A stretch of 64,000 nucleotides of DNA from Kwoniella bestiolae CBS 10118 (taxonomy: Eukaryota > Basidiomycota > Tremellomycetes > Tremellales > Cryptococcaceae): contig NC_089246.1 in NCBI RefSeq assembly GCF_000512585.2, forward strand, positions 930,001 through 994,000, read 5' to 3'. The notes under the pieces are model-generated. The model was not told where the DNA came from and ran no database searches. It was given only the letters and a program-made list of their open reading frames with translations. Below are positions 10,261-21,671 of this stretch, one piece after another. The position numbers and the translations under genes are program-made. The first letter of the stretch is position 1, and every line of letters starts with the position of its first letter.

Positions 10261-12441
10261 ATGTTCTGGCGAAAGAAGTCCTCTTCTTCCTCCTCGGAGA
10301 GACCAGTGTCGGCATTCCAATCACAACCTTCTGAACCTCCCAAACCGATCTTACGGATGAATACCGAAGGACAAGGGATATCGAGCATCCGATTTGCTGG
10401 TGGAACCAGTACCAGTAACAGCTCTGGGAAAGCGTCTTCACCTGTCAAACCCACTTTCCCTGTACGCGCAAATACCAGTCCAGCAACTTACGGCTCAAGC
10501 CCAAATCCAAACCAAAATCAAAACGGAGAGATGTCGACAGAACGCGTTAGAAGTCATACTCAACCTCCTGCTCCTCGAGTTATCGTCTCATCCTATGATT
10601 CCTACAGTTCACCCACCGTTCAGCCACACCAGCGAATGGCCTCCTACGACTCCTCTCCCCTATCATCCCAACCCAAGATGGTCTCTTCTCGACGATCCTC
10701 CAGACCCACTTCGCCTGGTACTTCCTCCTTCGGAGCCAGGATCAGAAGCAGGACTGAACCCACCCCATCACCTACATTCAATCGATCTCCCTCACCAGCC
10801 CATAGTAGTCCCCTCAGTGAGGCTGGACCATTAGAGACTCCCCCCATGCCCTCCTCACACGTTACGACCCCTCCCACAGCCTACGTCTCGTCATTCCAAT
10901 CGCGTGCTCCGCCCCCTCCATCGCCTTACAGACCGACCAACGAGAGACGTCGTTCCTCCCTTACTCGCAATTTACCTGAGAACCTACCGAGGATGAACGA
11001 TTTCGCCCCCTCCATACACGTGGAGGAAAGCCTGTTAGCAAGCGATAGCAGATCTAGTGTGTTCACTTTACCCCCCGGACCGGACGTGCCCATGTTGAAT
11101 ATCATACCTGCCACACCGCAGAATCAGGGTGAAGAGTTCTCGGCGATTTGGGAACAACATTATCCTTCTGCTTCTTCCTCCTCCACCTCAACAGGGCTGG
11201 AGGAAGCTGTCAAGCTTGAAGAGATCTCTTTGGAGAATAATGTTATTCTCGAAGAGGTGGAGCAAGAGATCTCGGACGCTCCGTCGATAGATGTGGAACT
11301 TGATTTCTCACCTTTCTCACCTCTTGCGGAACTGCCTAATACCGATGATACTCCCCTTGAAGAGATTAGGGAGTATATCACCGCAGAGGATCTCGAGAGG
11401 TTCGATTACCAAGAAGAACAACAAGTGGGATCAATCCAGGAAGAAGATGGAGAAGAGGAGTACTTTGGGGAAGAACACGATGCTCCTTCTGAGCCATTAC
11501 CTCCCTCTCCGCCATTCATGTCGTACCCCTCTTTACCGTCTTTATCCTCCCACTCTCACGATGGAGAGCACGATAACGACAACGACCATGGGTCCATCCG
11601 CTCGTCTTTGTCCGGATCCGGATCTGAATCGGACTGTTCGATCCAAACTTCCTCATCGATGTCTTCACTGGTCTCATTCCCAGATGTCGAAGAGGCCCTA
11701 GGATCAATGTTGGCATCACTATCAGACTCAAGTATGGCTTCGACAGCTATCAATACGCCCACCAAAGATCAATCAGTGAATAGCGTCTATCACGTCAACG
11801 TCAATGCGAACCATGGACTGGGATTGGGATTGGGTATGGGTATGAACGATAGTCAATCATTTATTACTTCCTCTACTGCTCCCCTGGCACCTTCTCCTCG
11901 ACGACGCGCTCCCCCTCCACCACTAGATTTGACCAGTGTGAAATCGAAGAACAGACGATCGCTGTCGAAGAGAGAATCGATGATTCACTCAGCACCTATA
12001 ATCAACCATCGAGTAGCATTCTACGGAACAGCCAAGGTACACCCGAACTCGCCCTGCTCTGGAATATTCACTGGATCTTCGTCTTCTTCTTCGTCCTTGG
12101 CTTCGTCCGGATCGTCCTCGTCGACCATCAGTCTGAACCAACAGCAGATCACACCCTCGGCTTATCACCACAAGTCGCATTCGTATAGAGATTCCATAAG
12201 TCTAGCGTCCGAGGCGAGCGACGAGGATCTCTGTACGGCGAGTATAATCAGTCTGACGCCTGTGATGCAGGGGAAGGTTGCGGGGAGGGAGATGAAAGAG
12301 GAAATTATGGTTGAGAGGGATGGAGAGAATGTTTTGAGATTGGGATTGGGTCTGGGTTTGGAATTTGGAGGAGGGGAGTTTGGAAGAAGTGGGATTGAAC
12401 AGCAAGAAGAGGAGAATGTGGAAGTTGGTTTGGCCTTATAA
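10261..12441 (+). CDS. Serine-rich protein with acidic centre, unknown function
   Basis: A single-exon frame of 726 aa, which is unusual among the intron-rich neighbours. The ATG at 10261 follows a pyrimidine-rich leader. The N-terminus begins MFWRKKSSSSSS and includes PPKPILRMNTEGQGISSIRF. About residues 40-270 are Ser/Pro-rich, residues about 300-430 are acidic (Glu/Asp-rich, for example QEEDGEEEYFGEEHD), and the rest is Ser-rich again with a short Gly-Leu repeat (GLGLGLGMGM). A PRRRAPPPPLDLT stretch could be an SH3 or WW ligand. There is no signal peptide, membrane segment or enzyme motif. It is probably a disordered phosphoprotein of restricted distribution (inference). Its absence of introns may reflect low-complexity expansion. 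Confidence 0.8.
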   Translation: MFWRKKSSSSSSERPVSAFQSQPSEPPKPILRMNTEGQGISSIRFAGGTSTSNSSGKASSPVKPTFPVRANTSPATYGSSPNPNQNQNGEMSTERVRSHTQPPAPRVIVSSYDSYSSPTVQPHQRMASYDSSPLSSQPKMVSSRRSSRPTSPGTSSFGARIRSRTEPTPSPTFNRSPSPAHSSPLSEAGPLETPPMPSSHVTTPPTAYVSSFQSRAPPPPSPYRPTNERRRSSLTRNLPENLPRMNDFAPSIHVEESLLASDSRSSVFTLPPGPDVPMLNIIPATPQNQGEEFSAIWEQHYPSASSSSTSTGLEEAVKLEEISLENNVILEEVEQEISDAPSIDVELDFSPFSPLAELPNTDDTPLEEIREYITAEDLERFDYQEEQQVGSIQEEDGEEEYFGEEHDAPSEPLPPSPPFMSYPSLPSLSSHSHDGEHDNDNDHGSIRSSLSGSGSESDCSIQTSSSMSSLVSFPDVEEALGSMLASLSDSSMASTAINTPTKDQSVNSVYHVNVNANHGLGLGLGMGMNDSQSFITSSTAPLAPSPRRRAPPPPLDLTSVKSKNRRSLSKRESMIHSAPIINHRVAFYGTAKVHPNSPCSGIFTGSSSSSSSLASSGSSSSTISLNQQQITPSAYHHKSHSYRDSISLASEASDEDLCTASIISLTPVMQGKVAGREMKEEIMVERDGENVLRLGLGLGLEFGGGEFGRSGIEQQEEENVEVGLAL

Positions 12442-12948
12442 TTTTGGATTCGGAACATGGTAGTCTGGACATTTGATGTGAACAATTCTTTCTTTCTTTC
12501 GGTTTAGCTTTTCCTTTTTATATACCTTGGAATGCGGAATAGGACAAGGGACACTCGATGTGATACCTTATATTTTGATCTTGATGATAATATCTACATG
12601 TATACTGTACAATGGGGAAGTGAAGTATTCAACGCAGAATGATCTCCATGCCCAAGATAGCAGAGCTGAGTGGCATCTTGTTAATTACTCGAGATGATCC
12701 AAGCTCGGTTGACCGGTAACAACGAGACACGGAGATAGCCGGATGATCCGTCTGTGGTGATGACGAAATGACCATCAGATTACAGCAAACACGATAAGAT
12801 AATACCACATCAGACTAACATTCCTCTAGTTGACTTCATTGAATATGAGCATGGCTACAAAAAAGAGCTGCTGCGATTGATATTCATCCGAATTTCTCTG
12901 TCCACTCCGATGACTCTGTTCGAATGACCGACCAAGCGAATCATAATC
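12442..12948. promoter_or_regulatory. Intergenic region, 3' end of Ser-rich gene and GH3 promoter
   Basis: About 500 bp without a gene. It starts with T-rich sequence probably containing the polyadenylation region of the preceding gene and ends in the beta-glucosidase leader. I see no distinct motif. Confidence 0.4.
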
Positions 12949-15900
12949 ATGTGGTCGATAATTCAAAATTCATTTCTCCTCCTTTCTCCTTTCTTACCTA
13001 CGTCCCTAATCCCGTCTTCACAGATCACTCCACACGAGGACTATCATGGACCATTGACTGATGGAGGAGTATGGTACGAAGCTTATGAGAGAGCTAGAGG
13101 GGTGGTCAAGGAGATGACGATGGAAGAGAAGGTGAGCATTTGCTTTGACCCTTTTTACTTCTCCTCCTTCTCTGCACTATCTATGGCCAGCTCGTGCTCT
13201 CCTCAATCATTGGCGAGAGGATCCTTTCAGATTGATAAGCTGAGCGGCTCTGTATTTTGCAGGTCAATCTCACTACAGCTATCACTGGACCATGCCAAGC
13301 TAATTCTGGTGGGGTACCGAGATTGGGTATACCTGGATTATGCTTTAATGATGGGCGTGAGTGTCGTCTGCTCGACTACGTCCCACGCCTGAAATACTTT
13401 GGTGGTCTGTTCCTGATATCTCTCTGCATTCATGATACAGCTTCAGGACCAAGATACACGGACTTCGTCACTCAATGGCCATCAGCATTTACAGCCGCTG
13501 CTTCGTTTGATAGAGACTTGATAGAAGAGCGAGCAAGAAGAATAGGATATGAGTTTAGAGGGAAGGGGATCAATGTGGAGCTTGGACCTGTGAGCTTACC
13601 TCTTCCCGTTCAAGTGCGCTAGCCTTTGATGAAAACTGATCATGGGTGCAGGTCACAGGAGGACCTCTAGGCAGATCGTACGGTTCATTTTCTACTTGAT
13701 GCGAATGAAGTAGCATGAAGCTGATAATGGTTCGTCAGACCTTATGCAGGTAGGAACTGGGAAGGTATGTCTCTACCGGCTCTACACCCTCTCAGTTTTC
13801 CATGGCTGATCAGAATGTCGTTCGAAGCATTCACCCCAGACCCGTATCTCTCTTCTACCCTTTCCTTTCTCACCGTGCGCGGCATGCAATCATCTGGTCT
13901 GATAACGTGCGCAAAGCATTACATCCTGTACGAACAGGACCCAGTATGCGATGGACCGCTGGACGATGAGGGAGGAAGGACAGGGTGTAGGGATGTATCT
14001 AGTGAGGTCGATGGTCAGTCGTTTTCACTTTAGCTTATCTCGTCCGCAGAAAGAAGTGGCATAGCTGACACGACAGCCACTGGTCCAGATAAAACGATGA
14101 AAGAGCTTTATCTACCTAGTTTCGCTGAGACTGTTAGAGCAGGGACTGGCGCTGTGATGTGGTGAGTTTTCGAGTACCTGGTAGCGGCGACTTATGTCAA
14201 CTGACTTAGATGTCTGACTTAGCTCGTATAACAAAATCAATGGGACCGCTGCGTGTGAGAATGATGATGCGCTCAATAGGATATTGAAGGATGAACTGGG
14301 TTTCAAGGGATTGTGAGTGTACTCCCGTTCAACTATTGTGGATTCTCATATCTCTCACGCTGAAGGTGTCTTGATATTCAGCGTACTGGTAGGTCTTACC
14401 GGAAGTGTACGAGCAGAATCTGATCATTTGGATAGAGTGATTTCGGGGCGACCCATTCTACGGTAGGTTCAGCTTTGGGAGGAATGGACATGGAATTGCC
14501 AGGTGAATACTATTGTGAGTGTATCTACAGCTATATCATGCCTGTATAGCAGATCAATCTCTGAAGCTTGCTTTGACTTTCGAACGTAGATGGTCAGAGA
14601 CTGCTCAAAGCGGTGAAGAAAGGAACGATACCCGAATCAAGGCTGGACGATATGGTTCATAGGTCCGTCGACGAGCACGAATTGACTTGCCTACTGCTGA
14701 CTGGTCTATCTACCTAAGGATCCTCACACCCTGGTACGCATCGAAGCAGGATTCTGATTATCCCAAAGTGAATTATCAGAAATATGATCTATCCGATTCG
14801 AAGGAAGTCAACGGACATGTATTTAAAAATGAACATGTCGATGTTAGGGGTGATAATGCGATGTACGCAAGGAAGGTCGCAGCTGAATCTACAGTGTATG
14901 TCATACGTTCAACCTGCATTGTCAACAGAGGTACTAAGTGCTGACCCAGTTCACCTAGACTACTCAAGAACTCCGGCGTTCTCCCAATCAAGGGTGTTAG
15001 GAGGATAGGTGTCTTTGGAACGGATGCAGACTATCCCTCCACGCTGAGCGGTTGTGGACCAGACTTGTTCTGCTTGGTAGGTTCGAGGAGAAGGTATTGG
15101 AATGGTACGGTCACTATAGGAGGTGGATCCGGTGCAGCATATGCAGATTATATCGTGAGTCAAATGTGCCCACGAATTCCAGCCGGGTTTCTTGGCTTCT
15201 CTCCGGAGTCTTATCCCTTTTGAAGTAGTCACCGTTCCCATGACACAGGCTAAAACAGCTTCATAGGCCGCACCGATCGAAGCTATATCCCTCAAAGCAC
15301 GCCAACAAGGTATCCGAGTAGATCATGTCCTGCAAGATGATCCAGCCCATTTCGGATCGATTGGATGGGTGGCATACCAATCTGAGATTTGCTTAGTTTT
15401 TGTCTCGCTCTTCCTGGTCGAAGGGTGGGATAGGGAACACCTGCGATTGGATAAAAGGGGCGAGGAGCTGATCAAGCATGTTGAGAAGAATTGCGCGGGT
15501 GAGGTGGTGGTGGTGCTGCATGCTGGAGGCCAGATCATCGTTGAAGACTGGGTGAGTTCGTGTCTGATAAGCTAGACATGATAGTCGGTGGGAACGAACA
15601 GAGGCTGATGCCTTTTATGGGACGTTAGATCGATCTGCCTAAAATTGGGGCAGTACTATTTGCGGGATATCCAGGTCAGCTAATAAACGTCCTCCCAGGT
15701 CATCAGAGGAAAAGCTGATACTTCTCGCAGGTCAAGAAACCGGGAATGCATTGGTAGATATCTTGTGGGGCGATGTCAATCCTTCTGCCAAGGTGAGCTA
15801 TGTGTTGCTGTCCCTGTCTGGTTCAGCAGGGAAGCTAACGAGAGGAATAGTTACCATTCACGATGGGCAAATCACCTAAAGATTGGCCAAGAGATAATCT

Positions 15901-16780
15901 AGTCAGAGAGATGGTAAGTCATCTCCTATCTGCAACTGCCTAGCGAACTCGTCGCTGATTTTTGCTCTTTTGTGCAGGGCAAGGGTTCTTACCCTATCGC
16001 CGAGTTTTCAGAAGGTTTGGCAATAGATTATAAATGGTTTGATAAGCATGATATCACACCGAGGTATGAATTCGGATATGGATTGAGGTAAGTCAGCTTC
16101 TTCATGTTCCAACTCGCGAAAGCTGATTGATCGATATTGATAGTTATACAAACTTTGAGTTCTCCGGGTTTGAGGTGGAAGAGAGGTATGAAAAGGATAG
16201 GGATACGGTGCAAAAGACCAATGAGAGGTATGAGGGCCAGAGAGGATTGTATGATACCTTAGTACGACAACTGCCTATTTTCTCCTCACATCAATTATGG
16301 CACGTTGATTGCTGATGTCATGACGAATCAGTATGTCGCCAAAGTGAATATCACAAATACAGGTAAAGTCCCTGGAGCAGAGGTAGCCCAACTTGTGAGT
16401 CCAATTCCTTTTCTCTGAAAGGACAGCTGATAATGATTGTGAGAACAGTATATGACCTTTCCGAAGAGCGAAGTCGAACAGCCGCCAAAACATCTGAGAG
16501 GGTATGCGAAAGAGTATCTCGAAGTTGGTCAGATGGGCACTGTCGAATTCCCCATTGTGAGTTGTTTATCGTTCCCCCTCTTCAGACCAATAGAATATGC
16601 GATTTGGTCGACACCAAGCTGATTGCCGATTTTGGATCGTAGCGCAAAAAGGATATATCAGTATGGGACGTGAAGAAACAACTTTGGAAGGTTCCTCATG
16701 GGAACTTCATATTTAGGGTTGGGAATAGTTCGAGAGAGTTGCCTTTGAAGATGACGGTGGAGATAGGATCATCCTTTTGA
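12949..16780 (+). CDS. Glycoside hydrolase family 3 beta-glucosidase, secreted
   Basis: Twenty-two exons join in frame to about 787 aa: 12949-13131, 13263-13356, 13441-13589, 13652-13677, 13739-13764, 13828-14013, 14077-14161, 14223-14312, 14382-14388, 14436-14514, 14590-14662, 14719-14895, 14959-15154, 15267-15551, 15629-15674, 15731-15792, 15851-15913, 15978-16087, 16144-16261, 16332-16394, 16449-16556, 16643-16780. The N-terminus is a signal peptide. GH3 landmarks appear in order: GRNWE, CAKHYILYEQ (K189-H190), the nucleophile region SDFGATHSTVGSALGGMDME with Asp284, GGGSGAAYADY in the second domain, and a C-terminal fibronectin III-like domain (YTNFEF, NITNTGKVPGAEVAQL). The usual SDW is SDF here. 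Known reaction: release of terminal beta-D-glucose from oligosaccharides. Exon 9 is only 7 nt. The family call is firm; the small exons rest on frame and homology. Confidence 0.9.
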
Positions 16781-17105
16781 TTCGTTCTTTTCTTGGCTCT
16801 TCGCTCCTAATCACCTTTAGATAGTCAGAAGCCTCGATCGTTGTTATTCGTCTTTGACTTTTTGTATATTCTGAAAATGTCGTTCGGTTGAATGTCCGAA
16901 TGGGATATTATGATTTGATGATGTAGATAACGCAGTACATGTCATAATATTCGTTACAACTGGGATATGTGTGTACAGAGACCTATGCCCATACTTGATC
17001 TGGCGATACCAAGATATCTTTCCCATTTGACCGGACGTATCGTTTTGTCTGATAAAGAGATATCACAGATATTAATGTCGAGGCAGGGTCACGATTGAGC
17101 AGTGA
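16781..17105. other. Convergent 3' intergenic region
   Basis: About 325 bp between the converging 3' ends of the GH3 gene (+) and NAT3 (-). I see nothing beyond likely 3' untranslated sequence. Confidence 0.4.
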
Positions 17106-18219
17106 TCAGTCGTGAAAGACACTTACAGTATCTTTAGGCATTGATTTTCTCATATCTGAGCGATACACGAACATTATATCAGTATGAACTGTCTATTGCG
17201 TAGATAGGAGATAGGAAATGAGTGTAGACGGATTCACCAAAACCATCCAGCTCGTCCCTTGTTGAACCCACACCTTCCATCCCGTTATAGTAACTACGAA
17301 CAAAACGTAAGCCACTCAGCATATCGATGCCAACGTCGATGTCCCCCTTCATGATTCATTTGAGGCGAAGGCGACGTGATATTGATTATATACGAGAGAA
17401 GCGATAACAAGAAAGAACATCAAACTCACTCTACCACCCTCCTATACACACTATATCCCATCTTCTCGTACATCTCTATAGCTCTTGTATTATTACACCG
17501 CACAAAGAGGTCGACGAACCATGCGTCCACTGCGTCTATGCTGCCTTCTTGCTTGTCTGTACTATGACCATGTACATGGTCATGCGTATGATCGTGGTCG
17601 TGGTCGTGGTCGTGGTTATGGCCATGACCATGTGAGTGTCCGTGATCGTGCGAGTGATCATGACCGTGATGATGCCCCCCACAATTCGAATGATCATGCT
17701 CCTGTTGTATTCGGGGATTAGGTCCCGATAGCCCCTCCAAAACATCCATCAATACCCTTGCCAGACCCAGTGATCGATATTCCGGAGAGATGGATAAAGC
17801 TGTGAGGTGGCCGTGATGCTGTGGATCAGGTGCGGGGGGTTCATGTTTCGCTATCACTGTGGGATTTAGTGAGAGGGAATATCCGTCAGCCAGAAGATTC
17901 CTTGAATTTTCGTTCCAGGAGAAAGGTCCGAACATCTGCTGGAAAGGAGGCGGTACGGATGAGATGGAGATCACTCGACTCACTATACGCTTTTATGGAT
18001 TCGTCAAATGCCCCTTGGACGGTAACGCAGAAATCTGGCCATTGGGCTGTATAACTTGCGTAATATCCATTATGGTACTACCGATTATCGTGTAATCAGC
18101 TATTATGAATCGACACTTCGCACGCAATATCGGACACTTACCGTCGCTGTCCACGCATCTGAATTGACGTTGTTGAATTTGAGTATATCCGTAGGATCGA
18201 ATGGACGGATTATCGACAT
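17106..18219 (-). CDS. NAT3: NatB N-terminal acetyltransferase catalytic subunit with His-rich insertion
   Basis: On the minus strand, exons 18219-18142, 18077-17984, 17856-17430, 17293-17238 and 17155-17106 join in frame to about 234 aa. The start at 18219 gives MSIIRPFDPTDILKFNNVN, the typical Naa20 N-terminus. Further family blocks are AQWPDFCVTVQG, HGHLTALSISPEYRSLGLAR with the acetyl-CoA loop R85-x-x-G88-x-A90, VDLFVRCNNTRAIEMYEKMG, and the terminal LDGFDMRKSMPKD. Known role: NatB acetylates Met-Asp, Met-Glu, Met-Asn and Met-Gln N-termini at the ribosome together with the auxiliary subunit Naa25/Mdm20. The unusual part is residues 111-155, a 45-residue almost purely His/Asp/Gly insert between the acetyl-CoA helix and the VDLFVR strand, a point where standard Naa20 proteins are short. 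It lies inside the long exon 3 with no plausible splice sites trimming it exactly. Confidence 0.92.
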
Positions 18220-18596
18220 TTTGCGTTATCTTGCTTTGATAAGTTCTTTACAGTGTTGCTTTTCACCCTTCCCTTTAGTTTGCGGTCCCTCCGATAGTCT
18301 GGTGTCTGGTCTCGCTCTATGGGTCTTCGTTTATATACTATGTAACTGTTCTGTACGCTATAAACATTGAAGGTTGTTCATTTCGAACATTACTCGTAAC
18401 GTCTTCGACTTTAGCTAACTCACCTTGTTCGTTGGGTGTCACGTGATCTCACATACGCCCGGGAGGTCCAGTCGAACCTCGCTATCCACGATGATGTGCT
18501 ATTACTATTCAGCAATCCTTCACTGCATCTCATCTACAGCATACAACTGCAACCCCGTTCCTCAACAGCTCAGTGAGCCCTCAGAAACATATCAAG
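18220..18596. promoter_or_regulatory. Shared promoter of divergent NAT3 and EMC8
   Basis: A 377 bp stretch separates two start codons on opposite strands, so it should carry both promoters. No specific element was identified. Confidence 0.5.
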
Positions 18597-19535
18597 ATGT
18601 CCTCACCGCCCACATACACCTACACCCTCACCCCCCTCTCCTACTCCCTCCCAATCCTACACGCCGCCTTCCACCCCTCATCGACAGTCCTAGGTGTATT
18701 CCTTTCCCCTCTGATCCCCAATTCGAGCAATCAAATAGAAGTAGACGAAGCTATACCGCTGATACATACCTACACGACTCTCTCGCCCATCACCGAGGTT
18801 GCGCTATCGTTGGTCGAGGAATACTGCAAGTTGAAGAGTAAGAGGATAGTGGGGATATATATCGCGCGGGATGTGGGGGAGGGGTTGGGGAGGGTTGGTG
18901 AGAGGGTGTTGGGGGCGCTGAGGGAGAGGTTTGAGGGTGTTTTTGGATTAGTGGTGAGTTCAAGTGCACGGCCGCTCGTCGGAAAGTAAGACATGTAGCT
19001 GATTAAATCGTATGCGATAGTTGGATAATGAGAAGTTGTCTAAAGGTGTATTCGCATATACAGTAAGTCCACTCTCACTACTCTCCCTTCTTTCCATTCC
19101 CATCGAGCTATGCCGCACACCTGCAACCTCGATATCACGAATTAGCGGAATTGAGATTAACAGCTGAGACCATGTCTTAATAGCCCTTCATACCATCCTC
19201 ACCAACAACCTTCAAACCCCAAACGTCTGAATCCGAATCTTTCACTCTGACTTCATCAGACCTACCGTCAAAACTACTGCAAATCATAAGAGCCAAGAAA
19301 ATACATAGGAACATAAGGGATTTTGACGATAATCTGGAGGATCCGTATGTTACCTTTTACTCATTTAGCTCACTTCCGTCACCTTGTTGTCAATATCGGA
19401 AAGCAAGCTTTCCCTTACGGGATTATCCAAACCTATGCGAGGATATAGCTGACTTGCCCTTTTCTCATCTTCAGCGATGCAGATTGGCTCGAGAATGCTC
19501 TGGTGAAGAAGGACATTCAGAGATTTCTATCTTAG
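18597..19535 (+). CDS. EMC8: ER membrane complex subunit 8/9-like protein
   Basis: Four exons (18597-18953, 19021-19062, 19184-19344, 19475-19535) join in frame to about 206 aa, the usual EMC8/9 length. The start is the ATG at 18597. Family landmarks are the MPN-like beginning (YTYTLTPLSYSLPILHAAFH), the IPLIHTYTTLSPITEVALSL block, the GIYIARDVG segment and the diagnostic C-terminal DFDDNLEDPDADW. No JAMM metal-binding motif is seen, as expected for this inactive MPN family. Known role: cytosolic subunit of the ER membrane protein complex, which inserts transmembrane proteins. It is divergent from NAT3 and convergent with the hydrolase gene. Confidence 0.88.
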
Positions 19536-19860
19536 TGAAACTGCTCTCCGAAAAGGTATATCTTAGAATTCGTTACAAATTAGAAATGTACAACAATATG
19601 TAAAATACGCCAATTAACATTCACAACGCCGCGTGTATACCTCCATGTAGTGTCCCAAACCAGCAGCTAACGAGATAGTGTTGACGTCTACAAATCTATG
19701 TGATCTACTGAAATCCCTCATATAGTTATCTGCGCTTGGATCATCGATAATACTTGATGTATACCTTCGGATCTTGATAATCTATACCCATCGACATATC
19801 ACAAATGTCAGTTGAATCTTTTTTTGGGTTGTGAGACCATCGCTGAATGGGGATGGGCAC
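19536..19860. other. Convergent 3' intergenic region
   Basis: About 325 bp between EMC8 (+) and the alpha/beta-hydrolase gene (-). AT-rich, probably two 3' untranslated regions; nothing else seen. Confidence 0.4.
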
Positions 19861-21671
19861 CTACAGATCCGTATGATCACCATCCTCTACATCATGTATC
19901 TTGAGATCTATTGTACCTGGATATGCACCCACGATCTTATTGAAGTATACTAATCCCATTCTTAAAAGATCAGCTCTCACCCCTCACCCGGGGATCTCCT
20001 CATACGATCAGAAAGATCCGCACTCACACTGTCCCTGCCTCGGTACCATATCATCCAGCCAGCCCCACCAAACATCCACTTCAATAGGGTACGGCACCTT
20101 CCTCCCTTTCCCTCCTTCATCCCCTCCGTTCGAGTATTGTGTAAGAGGAGAATCGTCCAATTGAGCAAATTCGATGGTATCTGCTAGATCTTTTACAGTA
20201 TCTTTCAACCATTCTGAGCCTGTCTCCTCTGGGCCTCTGTTCAGGCATATGAGATGTTCTATCTCATATCATCAGCTTGAGTATACTTGCTCTGGTCCAC
20301 ACAGGTGGGTGTACTTACCTTGGCCTATACCTTGGCCGTTCTCCGCAGCCATATATGAGCTTGTCAACTGTTCTCCGGTAACCCATTTACCAAACCACAA
20401 ATTAGCTTGCTCTCGATTGATAAAGCAAAAGACTGGAAGGGAGCTTACACAAGCCACACAACATTCACATTCACCCCACAACCTGTTCCTAGGTGTAGAA
20501 GCGGAAGATTCGCCCTCTTCATGGTCTTCCTTGACAGTCGTTTCATCCATATTGGGTATATCCGTACCATCCCCCACAGAGGGTTTAGCGGTATTTGATC
20601 CTCTAATGTTGTTCAGCAATTGACTAGCAGATTGGGCGATATCCCCAGTATCACCATTACTTTCTGTCTTCCTTACGCTTGATGGTGTAGGTATACTGCT
20701 GTATGAATCAGGAGTGGGTGTCGATGGAGTGGTATTTGAGAAAGGCGAGGTCGGATCTTCTGTAATAGATTTGAACCATTTCAGAGCAATAGATTTACTG
20801 GTGTTGAATGCCTTCATACCGCTATCATAGGCTTTCTGAGCTTGCGTAGCGGCTCTGATCAAGTGGGGGGTCTAGATCACATCAATCAGACCAGAGCGTT
20901 GTTTGGTAAGTGGGCCTTTACTCACTGTGATATGCTGAGTGGCAATCAGGGGAGAAGGTATCCAATCCCATTTGAAGGGCCAGTGATCGGGATGGTCGGA
21001 GGGTAATAATGGAGACCAAGGTGCTAGGAGGTATAGTCGTGGGGGTGGGTTCAGGCCTGTTGAGAATGCTGAGGGATGGCGGGTTAGGAGGTGGAGTGCG
21101 TAACTTTGATACAAATTCGTAGAATCAGTAGTGTAGTCTCTTACAGCCGATGAAAGGTGGGATTCACTCACTAGACCCCAGCTGAAGACGCTAGTATGTT
21201 CGTTGGTCTGATGTTCAGATACTCAAGGACGGAAACGATCATCTCTACATGTCGAGCGTTTGGTCAGATGAATCAGGATTGATCAAATACTAGGCCAACT
21301 CACCACAAGACCTATCAATCCTCTCACCCAGCGGAACCTCGCTCGTACCCCCACACCCAGGTCTATCAACCACAATCATCCTCACCCGATAAGCTTTCAA
21401 TAGTGGATCTACCGTCAATCGCCGTTAGCGAGCTGCACCCCTCTTTCTCTTAGTCCTGATGGTGAACGCTCAACCCACCCATAGGAGCTGCAATCCACCT
21501 GCTGCACCCACTAGGCAGCAAATACAATAAGGGTATTCCATTCTCATCGCCTATATCGGAGAAGGTCACTCGGAAGTTCGTACGTGGACATCGTTTTAGG
21601 CGGCGGTTGAACTTCGGTAGGGCGAGGTACGCCGGTGGGTCTGATAGAGCTGTGGGTGTATGGGGGTCCAT
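19861..21671 (-). CDS. Alpha/beta-hydrolase fold protein with large disordered insert
   Basis: On the minus strand, exons 21671-21479, 21408-21304, 21244-21172, 21103-20926, 20871-20319, 20258-20030 and 19960-19861 join in frame to about 476 aa. Fold landmarks are NGIPLLYLLPSGCSRWIAA (strand plus HG-like loop), MIVVDRPGCGGTSEVPLG, the nucleophile elbow ILASSAGVYYALHLL where ASSAG replaces the usual GXSXG, and the acid/His end DVEDGDHTDL. LYLLAPWSPLLPSDHPDHW resembles the cap entry. Between about residues 185 and 365 lies a long insert with a helix, a Ser/Thr/Pro-rich disordered part and a Cys cluster (ECECCVAC). The substrate cannot be told. The intron between the last two exons needs a GTGTGA donor to keep the HTDL ending in frame; the neighbouring GTGAGT donor shifts the frame. 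The start could also lie upstream. Confidence 0.75.

Noticed and set aside
17485..17745. Plus- and minus-strand Asp/Arg/Gly-rich and Thr-rich frames in the NAT3 region
   Set aside because: They are shadows of the His-rich codons of NAT3 read in other frames.
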